Shown here one piece after another: positions 45,182-53,661 of a DNA stretch of 64,000 nt. Source of the DNA: Pseudomonadota bacterium (GTDB lineage Bacteria; Desulfobacterota; Desulfobulbia; Desulfobulbales; Desulfocapsaceae). Each line of letters opens with the position of its first letter. Positions within the stretch are counted from its first letter, which is position 1. Made by a program: the position numbers and the translations under genes. A model generated the notes under the pieces. The model was not told where the DNA came from, did no database searches, and worked only from the letters and a program-made list of their open reading frames with translations. Location: positions 62,001-126,000 of the forward strand of contig JAHJKP010000039.1 of NCBI GenBank assembly GCA_018821985.1. The letters are read 5' to 3'.

Positions 45182-46899
45182 TGATTCTCCTTTTCCTGCT
45201 GCTCTTTTTCCTTCTGCCCCTGGCCACCTTTAGCCAACAGCTCCAGGGCCCAGGCACGGGTCTGGGCCGAAACCGAATCACCCGCCAGCATCCGCGCCAG
45301 TTCATCCACCCTCTGTTCAGGGGCAAGCAGGGTAAAAGAAGAAAGGGTACGCTCCTGCTCCATCTGCTTGGCCACCCGGAAATGAGAGGTTCCCCTGGCG
45401 GCAATCTGGGGCAGATGGGTGACACAGAAGACCTGATGATGAGTGGCCAGCTCCTGAATCTTACGGGCCACCGCCTCAGCCGCCTCACCGCCAATACCGG
45501 CGTCCACCTCGTCAAAGATGACGGTCTCCACCATATCTTTCCTTGCCAGTAGACATTTGAGGGCCAGCATCAGACGAGAGAGTTCACCGCCGGATGCCAC
45601 CTTGGCGAGGGGTCTGGCCGGTTCCCCTAGGTTGGCCGAGAAGAAGAATTCCACCCGATCCCAGCCATTGCTTCGTACCATATCCATCCCCTGTTCCTGT
45701 TCCTGAAAACGAACCTCAAAGCCGGAACGGTTGAAGGCAAGAGAATCCAGTTCCGCTGCCATAGCCATGGTCAAATGCTCTGCTGTCTGACGACGCCCGT
45801 CAGAAAGGACGGACACCTGGCGCAAGGTCTCATCTTCGAGAGTGGAGACAACCGCTTCCAGCTCGCTCATATTCTTATCCATATTGTCAATGAGCAGAAG
45901 TTCATCTTCCGCTGAAGCGGCATAGTCGAGAACCGCCTGCAGGGTCTCACCATATTTACGTTTCAGATGCTGAAGGTTGTTGATCCGCTCATTCACCTGT
46001 TCAAGACGGGAAGGATTATGTACAAGCGAGTCCTTATAATTGCGCAGCTGACTGACGAGATCCTCTGCCTGATAGCTGTAGGCAGTCAGCTCGGCCGCCA
46101 GACCTTCCGCTTCCGGGTCCAGTTGAACCACCTGCTCCATGTCCCGCCGCACCTCAAACATCCCGTCCACTAAGGTGGAGGAAAGAAAACGATACGCCTT
46201 CTGACTGAGCATGATCAGGGTATCCGCATTCTTGAGCCGTTTTCTCTCGGCCGCCAGCTCCTCATCTTCACCCAGCACCGGGCCAATCTGGCGGATCTCT
46301 TCCAGCTGATACTGGAGGAAATCCCGCCGTTGCTCCTTATCCCGCTCCTGTTGACGGAGCTGAGTAAGCTCATCTCTCTTCTGTTGCCACTGTGAAAAAA
46401 CCTGGGAAACCTGGGCCCGCGCCTCCCAATGTTCGCCAAGGGCATCAAGAAAGTCAAGATGAAGTCCCGGTTGCAACAGCTGCTGATGATCATGCTGGCT
46501 GGCAATGCTGAGCAGATTGGCTGCCAGCATGGAGACCGTCTTCACCGTTGCCAGGGAACCATTCACATAGAGCCTGCTCTTGCCGCCACTGGTGATCACC
46601 CTCTTGAGAATCACCGTGGAGTCATCGCCAAACCCTGATTCCTGCAGGGCCTGCAGCAATTCATGATGTTTGGCGTTGACAACAAAAAGTGCCTCCACCA
46701 CACACTGCTGTGCACCGTTCCTAATCCAGTCAGACTGCGCCCGGCCACCCATGAGAAGATGAATAGCCCGCAGCATGATGGACTTCCCGGCTCCGGTCTC
46801 ACCGGTCATCACCACCAAACCATTCCCTTCATCCTGATCAAAATAAAGATGCAGCGATTCAATCAGGGCCAGGTTTTCAACCTTCAGTTCACACAGCAT
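45169..46899 (-). CDS. recN: DNA repair protein RecN
   Basis: 576 residues, normal for RecN. Walker A GETGAGKS lies at residues 33-40 after FENLALIE-type start (VENLALIESL). Two long coiled coils follow. The ABC signature ASGGELSRLMLALK and Walker B VIFDEVDAGIGG are near the C-terminus. It is an SMC-like ATPase that helps join broken chromosome ends in the cytoplasm. A Gln/Lys/Glu-rich tail is low complexity. Confidence 0.95.
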   Translation of the reverse strand: MLCELKVENLALIESLHLYFDQDEGNGLVVMTGETGAGKSIMLRAIHLLMGGRAQSDWIRNGAQQCVVEALFVVNAKHHELLQALQESGFGDDSTVILKRVITSGGKSRLYVNGSLATVKTVSMLAANLLSIASQHDHQQLLQPGLHLDFLDALGEHWEARAQVSQVFSQWQQKRDELTQLRQQERDKEQRRDFLQYQLEEIRQIGPVLGEDEELAAERKRLKNADTLIMLSQKAYRFLSSTLVDGMFEVRRDMEQVVQLDPEAEGLAAELTAYSYQAEDLVSQLRNYKDSLVHNPSRLEQVNERINNLQHLKRKYGETLQAVLDYAASAEDELLLIDNMDKNMSELEAVVSTLEDETLRQVSVLSDGRRQTAEHLTMAMAAELDSLAFNRSGFEVRFQEQEQGMDMVRSNGWDRVEFFFSANLGEPARPLAKVASGGELSRLMLALKCLLARKDMVETVIFDEVDAGIGGEAAEAVARKIQELATHHQVFCVTHLPQIAARGTSHFRVAKQMEQERTLSSFTLLAPEQRVDELARMLAGDSVSAQTRAWALELLAKGGQGQKEKEQQEKENQCPR

Positions 46900-47029
46900 T
46901 CTTTTCTTCCAAACATATACCCATAATTCTTATCCTGCCTTGACTCACTTCACAAACAACGTTATTCTGAAGCGGTAAGGTCTTATTCCTCTTTTTTCTA
47001 CAGTCCGAAATCGCCACAATAGGCCTACC

Positions 47030-47536
47030 ATGCCAAAAAAAAATAGTCTCAGCGCCAGCCTCGAAGATTATCTGGAGGCAATTTACCATATCGTTCAAGA
47101 TAAAGATGTGGCCAGAAGTAAAGAAATCGCCGCTCGTCTACAGGTCAGTCGGGCATCGGTCACCGAAGCGCTACGGGCCCTGGCCAAGAGAGAGCTCATC
47201 AATTACGCCCCCTACGAGGCCATCACTATGACCACAAAAGGGGAAAAGGCGGCAGAAAGTGTCATTTTCCGCCATGATGCCCTGAAACAGTTCTTTATTG
47301 AGGTTCTGGCCGTCGACCGCAGTGTGGCGGAAGAAGGCGCCTGCAGGGTAGAGCATGCCGCCCCGCCGGAGGTCATCTCCCACATGATCTCCTTCATCGA
47401 ATTTCTGAAGATCTGCCCCCGCGGCGGTAACGAACTGCTTCAGGGTTTTGCCGACTACTGTAAACGGGGCAAGAAACGTAGTAATTGTGACGCCTGTGTT
47501 TCAAGTTGTCTTCTTCAGGGGACGACAGGAGACTAA
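47030..47536 (+). CDS. DtxR/MntR-family metal-dependent repressor
   Basis: 168 residues. The winged HTH (SLEDYLEAIYHIVQDKDVAR, EIAARLQVSRASVTEALRAL) is followed by the metal-binding dimerisation helix region with HDALKQFFIEVL, EEGACRVEHAAPPEV. A Cys-rich tail (CKRGKKRSNCDACVSSC) is not part of the minimal family and may hold a further metal. Typically such proteins repress metal uptake genes when Fe(II) or Mn(II) is bound. mntP is about 3 kb away, which makes a manganese link possible but unproven. It converges with the SelW-like gene 25 bases beyond its stop. Confidence 0.85.
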   Translation: MPKKNSLSASLEDYLEAIYHIVQDKDVARSKEIAARLQVSRASVTEALRALAKRELINYAPYEAITMTTKGEKAAESVIFRHDALKQFFIEVLAVDRSVAEEGACRVEHAAPPEVISHMISFIEFLKICPRGGNELLQGFADYCKRGKKRSNCDACVSSCLLQGTTGD

Positions 47537-47560
47537 TTGGCCTCTGGCTCTCCCGACCCC

Positions 47561-47776
47561 CTATCCCAACAACCCGGCGATTTCTCCCTCTTCAGGAAAA
47601 CGCTTCATCTCCTTCTTGGAAAATATCTTCTTTCCCTCAACAGTGACCTCAAAGACACCACCTGTTGAGGGAATCAACTCCACCTCAACGCCTGACAACT
47701 TCTTCAATTCCTCTTCCAACCTGGAAGCTCGAGGTTGATAGTTTCACTTTGTACAATATTCAATTATGATCTTCAT
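47561..47776 (-). CDS. SelW/Rdx-family selenoprotein (in-frame TGA = Sec at codon 11)
   Basis: Reading from ATG 47776 (AGGG eight bases before it) gives 71 residues if the TGA at codon 11 (47744-47746) is read as selenocysteine: MKIIIEYCTKUNYQPRASRL then KKLSGVEVELIPSTGGVFEV, KIFSKKEMKRFPEEGEI. The CxxU motif (C8, U11), the (N)Y.PRA..L pattern after it and GGVFEV..GK.IFSKK are the hallmarks of the SelT/SelW/SelH (Rdx) family. In homologues lacking Sec the position is Cys, giving a thioredoxin-like redox site. It ends at TAG 47561-47563. A hairpin lies just after the TGA (47717-47737). The gene is missed by ordinary stop-to-stop reading because of the TGA. Function is a small cytoplasmic thiol/selenol redox protein. 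Confidence 0.85.
47717..47737 (-). promoter_or_regulatory. candidate bacterial SECIS hairpin
   Basis: On the minus strand CAACCT and AGGTTG form a perfect 6-bp stem around a nine-base loop, starting six bases after the TGA and lying inside the coding sequence, the position of bacterial SECIS elements. Apical-loop features bound by SelB cannot be confirmed by eye. Confidence 0.45.
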
Positions 47777-47918
47777 CAGTTATCCCTAAATCAAGACTAA
47801 TCGTTTCAGCTTTTATTCATAAAAAGCACCACACACATTTCCTTATCAGAAATCCATCTCATCCAGAAAATATCTTCAAAAGAACAGACAGTTATTTCAT
47901 TTAACCGTAATATTACAT

Positions 47919-47946
47919 TTGACTATACCTCCAATTATCGTATAGT
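47919..47946 (+). promoter_or_regulatory. sigma-70-type promoter for HDOD-kinase gene
   Basis: TTGACT (47919-47924) and TATAGT (47941-47946) with a 16-base spacer. A start of transcription near 47953 would leave a leader of only about eight bases before ATG 47961, so translation may be nearly leaderless or may begin at a later Met (48024). Confidence 0.5.
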
Positions 47947-47960
47947 AATTTAATCTACGT

Positions 47961-50171
47961 ATGCAAGACAAACAAGAATTAAACTTGTTATCCAATGATT
48001 TGCAACCTCATAGATCTTTCACCATGACCAATAACACCCATCTTTTTGCCCGCCTTCAGGACTCAAGAAACCTTCCGTCCTTACCTCAGATACTTCTTCA
48101 AGTGGTTGAAATTGATCAACAAAAAGATTACGACGTCAAAAAACTTGTCAAAATCATAGCTCAAGATCCATCCATCAGCGCCAAAACGTTACGACTTGTC
48201 AATTCCGCATACTTCAGTTTGGAAAACAAACTCACCAGTCTTGAACGAGCTGTTCTGTATCTGGGGATTAATGTCATAAAAAACATCGCCATAACCGCTT
48301 CCATCCACCATGTCTTTAATGGTGTGAAAAAAAACGGCGCATTTCCCATAGATCGTTTCTGGTGGAACTCTTTTTCCTGTGCCATATTTTCCAGAAGAAT
48401 TGCTGAGCAGACAAAGTATATCAATGTGGAAGAGGCCTATGTGGCCGGCCTGCTTCACAATCTGGGGAAATTACTGCTGTGGCTAAACTTCCCGCAAGAA
48501 TATAAAACCATTTTGCCTTTACTTGAAAGTCAGACAGATGAATGTGATGCAGAAAGACAACAAATCGGTATCACTCACTGTGAGGCAGGGGCCTGGTTAA
48601 TCAGACATTGGAAGCTGAACTCATTCATGGCTGATGCTGTCCTTTATCATCATGAGCCACTTGATCGGATCAAAAATGGTTTTCCTCTGGTCAAAATAAC
48701 CTACCTTGCACACAAATTCAGCAAGCTGAATAACGAGAACCAATCTTCTGCATTCGCTATAGGTCACGACGTATTGGGACTCGATAGTGAGCAGCTGAAT
48801 GCCATTATTTCAGGCGCTCAAGAAGAAATTGAAAATATCGCCACTAGCCTAGAACTACGAATAAAAACGCCGACATGCTCTGAGGACGCATCAACAGAAC
48901 CCATTGACACATACTCTCTGCATCTTATCAACAGGGTACAGGACAGCTCCTTGTTGACCAGTTTCCTGGAAGATTTGATTCAAGCCAAGGACAGAAATTC
49001 TATTTTGAGGACTACCGAACAGTCTCTGAATATCCTGTTAGAGATTGACACTATCCTCTTTTTTCTCCATGACGTTGATAATAACACTCTTTCTGGCTGT
49101 ACGTCTTCGCAAAACCGCTTTCAGGAATTAGCCCAGGATATGGTGCTGCCAAATGAGGCCGGCAGTCTCCTTGCCAAGTCAATGATCGAACAGAGAATCA
49201 TAAACACCCACGAGCTGACACCCACCGACGAGCTCAGCCTGGCGGACTCCCAGCTCCTTGACTTGATCGGTGAAAGCGGAATGGTGTATATTCCCATGGC
49301 AGCAGGGGATATCTCAGTGGGAGTGATTGTTCTTGGTCTGAAGGAATCCGAACTCAAGGGTGACGCCAGACTCTTGCGCCTTATGGCAAATCAGACCGCG
49401 CTCTCCGTTCACCTTCATGAAACCAGAGAGAAACAGGCACAAAAAATCCAGGAAGAACGGTTGGCAGCGACTGCCATAACTGCTGCCAAAATAGCCCACG
49501 AAGTCAATAATCCTCTGGCCATTATTAAAAATTATTTTAAATTATTCGAACTGAAGTTTACCCACTCATCAACACTCAAAAAAGATTTGAAAATCCTTAA
49601 CGACGAAATCAATCGCATCTCAAACATTGTTCAACAATTAAACAATTTTTCTCCTTCCCAAAAAAAAGAACGTGAACAGGTTGACCTTAACTCATTATTA
49701 ACTGACTTAAGTAAAATTCTCTCCAAATCCATTTTGTATACGACAAAGACCAAGATTCACTTTATCCCGGACCCCGATCTTCCGCCTATTACGGCCTCAG
49801 CCGACGATATCAAGCAGATCATAATCAATCTTATCAAAAATGCTGCGGAAGCACTTCAGGAAGGTGGGAATATTTACTTAGAGGCCCACAGAAAAGATTT
49901 AGTCAACACAAAAATAGTTTCTGACAAAAAACTACCGAACGTACGCGGTATGGAAATAACTATCCGTGATGATGGTCCAGGCATTGCTGATGAAGTCTCC
50001 GCCAATCTTTTTGATCCCTTTATCAGCACCAAAGAAACAGAAAGCTGTGGTTTGGGGCTTTCCATTGTCCAAAATATGGTTACACAACTCAACGGGACTA
50101 TCACTTGGAGCAGTAGCAAAGGCCAAGGAACCTCATTTACGATTTTTCTGCCTATTAACGGATTTTCTTAA
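47961..50171 (+). CDS. HDOD-GAF histidine kinase
   Basis: 736 residues. An HDOD domain fills about 35-230 (LPSLPQILLQVVEI, SAKTLRLVNSAYFS, LYLGINVIKNIAI, GLLHNLGKL), a GAF domain about 330-490, then the kinase core with the phospho-His in IAHEVNNPLAII and HATPase boxes NLIKNAAEAL, DDGPGIAD and SCGLGLSI. HDOD placed at the sensory end of a kinase is unusual; more often it is an output. No membrane segment. The gene precedes a response-regulator hybrid by 43 bases, probably its partner. Confidence 0.85.
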   Translation: MQDKQELNLLSNDLQPHRSFTMTNNTHLFARLQDSRNLPSLPQILLQVVEIDQQKDYDVKKLVKIIAQDPSISAKTLRLVNSAYFSLENKLTSLERAVLYLGINVIKNIAITASIHHVFNGVKKNGAFPIDRFWWNSFSCAIFSRRIAEQTKYINVEEAYVAGLLHNLGKLLLWLNFPQEYKTILPLLESQTDECDAERQQIGITHCEAGAWLIRHWKLNSFMADAVLYHHEPLDRIKNGFPLVKITYLAHKFSKLNNENQSSAFAIGHDVLGLDSEQLNAIISGAQEEIENIATSLELRIKTPTCSEDASTEPIDTYSLHLINRVQDSSLLTSFLEDLIQAKDRNSILRTTEQSLNILLEIDTILFFLHDVDNNTLSGCTSSQNRFQELAQDMVLPNEAGSLLAKSMIEQRIINTHELTPTDELSLADSQLLDLIGESGMVYIPMAAGDISVGVIVLGLKESELKGDARLLRLMANQTALSVHLHETREKQAQKIQEERLAATAITAAKIAHEVNNPLAIIKNYFKLFELKFTHSSTLKKDLKILNDEINRISNIVQQLNNFSPSQKKEREQVDLNSLLTDLSKILSKSILYTTKTKIHFIPDPDLPPITASADDIKQIIINLIKNAAEALQEGGNIYLEAHRKDLVNTKIVSDKKLPNVRGMEITIRDDGPGIADEVSANLFDPFISTKETESCGLGLSIVQNMVTQLNGTITWSSSKGQGTSFTIFLPINGFS

Positions 50172-50214
50172 CAGTTGCGGCAAGTTCATCTGACATCCAC
50201 AAAAAGGGTTATCA

Positions 50215-52125
50215 ATGAATCACTCTCAACACATTCTTCTGGTCGATGATGAAATTCGTTTTGGTGAAACGCTCAAGCAGATCCTTGCATTCTACGGATA
50301 TCAGGTCACCATTGCTACCTGTGGCCGTGAAGCTGTAGACTTGCTGAACAACCATGTTTTTGACGTTGCCCTTCTTGATCTTGAACTCCCGGACATGTAT
50401 GGCTACAATATCATTGATTCGGTACAAGAGAATAATCGTTTTTTAGTCACGATCATGCTGACCGGCAACGGTTCCATGGAAACAGCAATTCAGGCCATGA
50501 GAAAAGGAGTATACGATTACCTGAAAAAACCCATCGATTCCGATCTGCTTCTTAAAACCATAGAAAAAGCAACTGAACATCAACAATTAGAAAAGTCCCT
50601 CAGGGCTAGTGAAGAACGTTTCAAGATCCTGGCAGACGCCTCCTGGGAAGGGATTGTCATTCATGACCAAGGTATTCTACTTGAATCCAATCAACAATTT
50701 CTCAACATCTTTGGATATAAAAGTGAAGAGCTGCTCGGTGTCAATATACTGGAGAAGATATTTATTCCGCAGGCGGTTACCGCTATCAACACACGAATAA
50801 AAAATGGCGAAGTAGGTTTCCATGAGTCAGTAGGGTTAAAGAAAAACGGAACAATTTTTCCCATTGAAACCAACAGTAGATATATGGAATATCACGACAG
50901 AACAGTCAGGGTCTGTGCCATAAGAGATATATCGACAAGGGTCGCAGCCGAACAGGAAAAAATAAAACTTCTGGAAAAACTAGCAATAACAAACAAAATG
51001 GAAACACTGGGCCTGATGGCCGGTTCCATTGCCCATGATCTCAACAATATCCTATCCGGAATTGTCACCTTCCCAGAAATAATATTAATGCAGATGGACA
51101 AAACGGAAAAACACCGTGAAGCTATCGAGTTTATTCGCGATACAGGTAAACGTGCCGCAGCAGTAGTTTCTGATTTACTCTTAGTGGCCCGTGGTGCATC
51201 AGCGCCAACAAAAACCTGTTGTCTGAACAGACTCATCCAAAATCATCTGGCTTCAATTGAACACCAGGCAATCACCTCCCTGTATAAAGAAGTTATCATT
51301 AAAACGAAACTTGCCGACGACCTTTTCAATATCAAGTGTTCAGAAATCCATATCAGTAAAGTATTGATGAACCTTATCAATAACGCTCTGGAAGCCATCA
51401 AAAAGAATGGTACTATTGTTCTTTCCACCTGCAACAGACATATTGAGACACCTGTGCAAGAATATGAGCGTATCAATGCCGGAGACTATGCTGTCCTCAG
51501 CATTTTTGACAATGGACCCGGTATTCCGGAACAGTCGTTGAATAAAATCTTCGAACCCTTTTATTCAAAAAAAGTAATGGGCAGAAGCGGTACAGGGCTT
51601 GGCCTGACAATTGTCTGGAACACCATTCATGATCACAACGGTTATGTGAATGTACAAAGTAATGAAAATGGAACACTCTTTGAACTCTTTTTTCCTGCCA
51701 CCAGGCAAGAGATTGAGGGTGATAGTGCCGGAATTTCTATCAACGCGTTCAGAGGGAATGGCGAGACCATTTTGATTGTTGATGACCAGCAAGACCAAAG
51801 GACTATTGCCTGTAATTTACTGAGCAATCTGAACTATACAACGTACGCAGTCGCCAGTGGCGAAGAGGCTGTTGCTTACCTTCAGCAGAACAAAGCGGAC
51901 TTGGTTATCCTCGATATGATTATGGAACCAGGCATAAATGGACGCCAGACCTACGAGCAGATACTTACAATAAACCCCTCCCAAAAAGCTATTATCGCAA
52001 GTGGCTTCTCAGAAGATAACGAAGTGAAAAAAATTCATGATCTCGGAATTATTCAATTTATCAAAAAACCATATACAATGGAGCAGATCGGAATAGCCAT
52101 CAAGCAGGCATTGCATTATAGTTAA
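50215..52125 (+). CDS. REC-PAS histidine kinase-REC hybrid
   Basis: 636 residues: receiver 1-120 (LLVDDEIRF; Asp in VALLDLELPD), PAS about 130-250 (SEERFKILADASWEGIVIHD), kinase core with His in SIAHDLNNILSGI (about 275) and HATPase motifs NLINNALEAI, DNGPGIPE and GTGLGLT, then a second receiver at about 515-635 (LIVDDQQDQ; Asp in LVILDMIMEPG). A complete multistep relay module in one chain. It lies directly downstream of the HDOD kinase, so both are likely one signalling unit. Confidence 0.9.
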   Translation: MNHSQHILLVDDEIRFGETLKQILAFYGYQVTIATCGREAVDLLNNHVFDVALLDLELPDMYGYNIIDSVQENNRFLVTIMLTGNGSMETAIQAMRKGVYDYLKKPIDSDLLLKTIEKATEHQQLEKSLRASEERFKILADASWEGIVIHDQGILLESNQQFLNIFGYKSEELLGVNILEKIFIPQAVTAINTRIKNGEVGFHESVGLKKNGTIFPIETNSRYMEYHDRTVRVCAIRDISTRVAAEQEKIKLLEKLAITNKMETLGLMAGSIAHDLNNILSGIVTFPEIILMQMDKTEKHREAIEFIRDTGKRAAAVVSDLLLVARGASAPTKTCCLNRLIQNHLASIEHQAITSLYKEVIIKTKLADDLFNIKCSEIHISKVLMNLINNALEAIKKNGTIVLSTCNRHIETPVQEYERINAGDYAVLSIFDNGPGIPEQSLNKIFEPFYSKKVMGRSGTGLGLTIVWNTIHDHNGYVNVQSNENGTLFELFFPATRQEIEGDSAGISINAFRGNGETILIVDDQQDQRTIACNLLSNLNYTTYAVASGEEAVAYLQQNKADLVILDMIMEPGINGRQTYEQILTINPSQKAIIASGFSEDNEVKKIHDLGIIQFIKKPYTMEQIGIAIKQALHYS

Positions 52126-52464
52126 ATCCTGCACAATTAGTAAAACACCTCAGCTATCAAGATGGGAGCGAAAACACAGCGAAGAGCCATTTTCTGCGTA
52201 GACAATAGCTACAGCCATCTTTTGAGCATAAAAAGGGTGAAGCTAATGCAGTCTATGTTCTCCCCTATTGCCACAAGATATCATGAAATGGCAGGGGTTC
52301 AATTAATACAAGGACTCAACAATAGCTCACTCCTGCTTAATTACCAACAAGCATAAATAACGACATGTCATACTGTATTTTTTACGGAAACATGATATAG
52401 TCAAAAGTTTGGTAAAAATTTTTCTATTTTTCTCCGGCTGTGTCCATCCCCAAAAAAATTTCTT
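52126..52464. other. intergenic stretch, nothing supported
   Basis: About 340 bases between the hybrid kinase and the dGTPase-like gene. A 64-codon frame at 52162 lacks a ribosome binding site and family likeness. No terminator hairpin is convincing. Confidence 0.4.
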
Positions 52465-53661
52465 ATGTCAGAGTCAGACCCACATGCAGTCCTTTTTGCC
52501 ATTCTTGACGACCTCAATCAGGAAGAACAACGGCGTCTTTCTCCTGCCGCCAGCCTGAGTGTTCATGCCCAAAGAAGAACGACTGAGATAAGAAGAGGTC
52601 ATCGTCAGGCCTATGCCCTTGATGCCGACCGTATCCTCCATTCTCGGGCATACACCCGCTACATCGACAAAACCCAGGTATTCTGTCTGATTGCCAACGA
52701 CCACATCACCCACCGGGTCCTGCATGTGCAGCTGGTCTCCCGCATTGCCAGAACCATCGGCCGCTTTCTCCATCTCAATGAGGACCTCATTGAGGCCATT
52801 TCCCTGGGGCACGATATAGGCCACCCCCCTTTTGGTCACGATGGCGAACATTTCCTGGCCGCACTCTGCAAAAAACATGGCCTCCCTCCGTTTCAGCACA
52901 ATATCCAATCGATACGTTTTCTCGATCAGCTGGAACGCAAAGGGAAAGGCTGGAATCTCAGCCTGCAGACCCTGGATGGCATCCTCTGTCATGATGGCGA
53001 ACTGCACGCGCACCACCTGAGTCCGCTACCCATAGAGTCGTTCATTGATTTTGACCGGAAGATGGCCGCCAAGCAGGAAGACCCCTCTATAAATCTGCAG
53101 CCGTCCACCTTGGAAGGATGCGTGGTCCGCATGGCAGACACCATCGCCTATATTGGTCGAGATATAGAAGATGCCATTATCCTGGGTCTGATCAAACGTG
53201 CGGATATACCTGAGTCTTGTCGCACCCTTTTAGGAGATGGCAACGGCTCCATTGTCTACACCCTGGTTACAGATTTGATTTGCAACAGTCATGTGGCAGC
53301 TCCGGGCTCCGAGCACAACAGCTCAGACAACCACATCGGATTCAGCGAGTCAATCGCCTACGCCCTGAAAGAGCTCAAGGAATTCAACTACGCCCATATT
53401 TACCTCCACCCCCAGACAAAAAGCAGTATGCCCCTTATACAAAAATGCTATGAGACCCTCTTTGAGTCCTGCCTGGGCTGCCTGGAAAAGAACGGTGCAG
53501 ATATCTCGCCACCCCCTGACCTTCTGATCGCCATGACAGACTCCACCCTGGGCAATCAAACCCCAGCCACCATGGCCCGTGACTATATTGCCGGCATGAC
53601 TGATGATTTTTTCCTGAAGCAGGCCAAGGCTGCCGGCTGCAGTGTGCCGGATAAACGATGA
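52465..53661 (+). CDS. dGTPase-like HD-domain triphosphohydrolase
   Basis: 398 residues. Signature segments SRAYTRYIDKTQVF, THRVLHVQLVSRIART and SLGHDIGHPPFGHDGEHFL (HD motif with the flanking His) are those of deoxyguanosinetriphosphate triphosphohydrolases, which hydrolyse dNTPs to nucleoside and triphosphate. ADTIAYIGRDIEDAI supplies the last metal ligand. Substrate preference is not readable. The last codons overlap the start of the ClC gene (ATGA), so the two are coupled. Confidence 0.9.
   Translation: MSESDPHAVLFAILDDLNQEEQRRLSPAASLSVHAQRRTTEIRRGHRQAYALDADRILHSRAYTRYIDKTQVFCLIANDHITHRVLHVQLVSRIARTIGRFLHLNEDLIEAISLGHDIGHPPFGHDGEHFLAALCKKHGLPPFQHNIQSIRFLDQLERKGKGWNLSLQTLDGILCHDGELHAHHLSPLPIESFIDFDRKMAAKQEDPSINLQPSTLEGCVVRMADTIAYIGRDIEDAIILGLIKRADIPESCRTLLGDGNGSIVYTLVTDLICNSHVAAPGSEHNSSDNHIGFSESIAYALKELKEFNYAHIYLHPQTKSSMPLIQKCYETLFESCLGCLEKNGADISPPPDLLIAMTDSTLGNQTPATMARDYIAGMTDDFFLKQAKAAGCSVPDKR

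Noticed and set aside
52162-52356. 64-codon plus-strand frame
   Set aside because: No start signal or recognisable motif.
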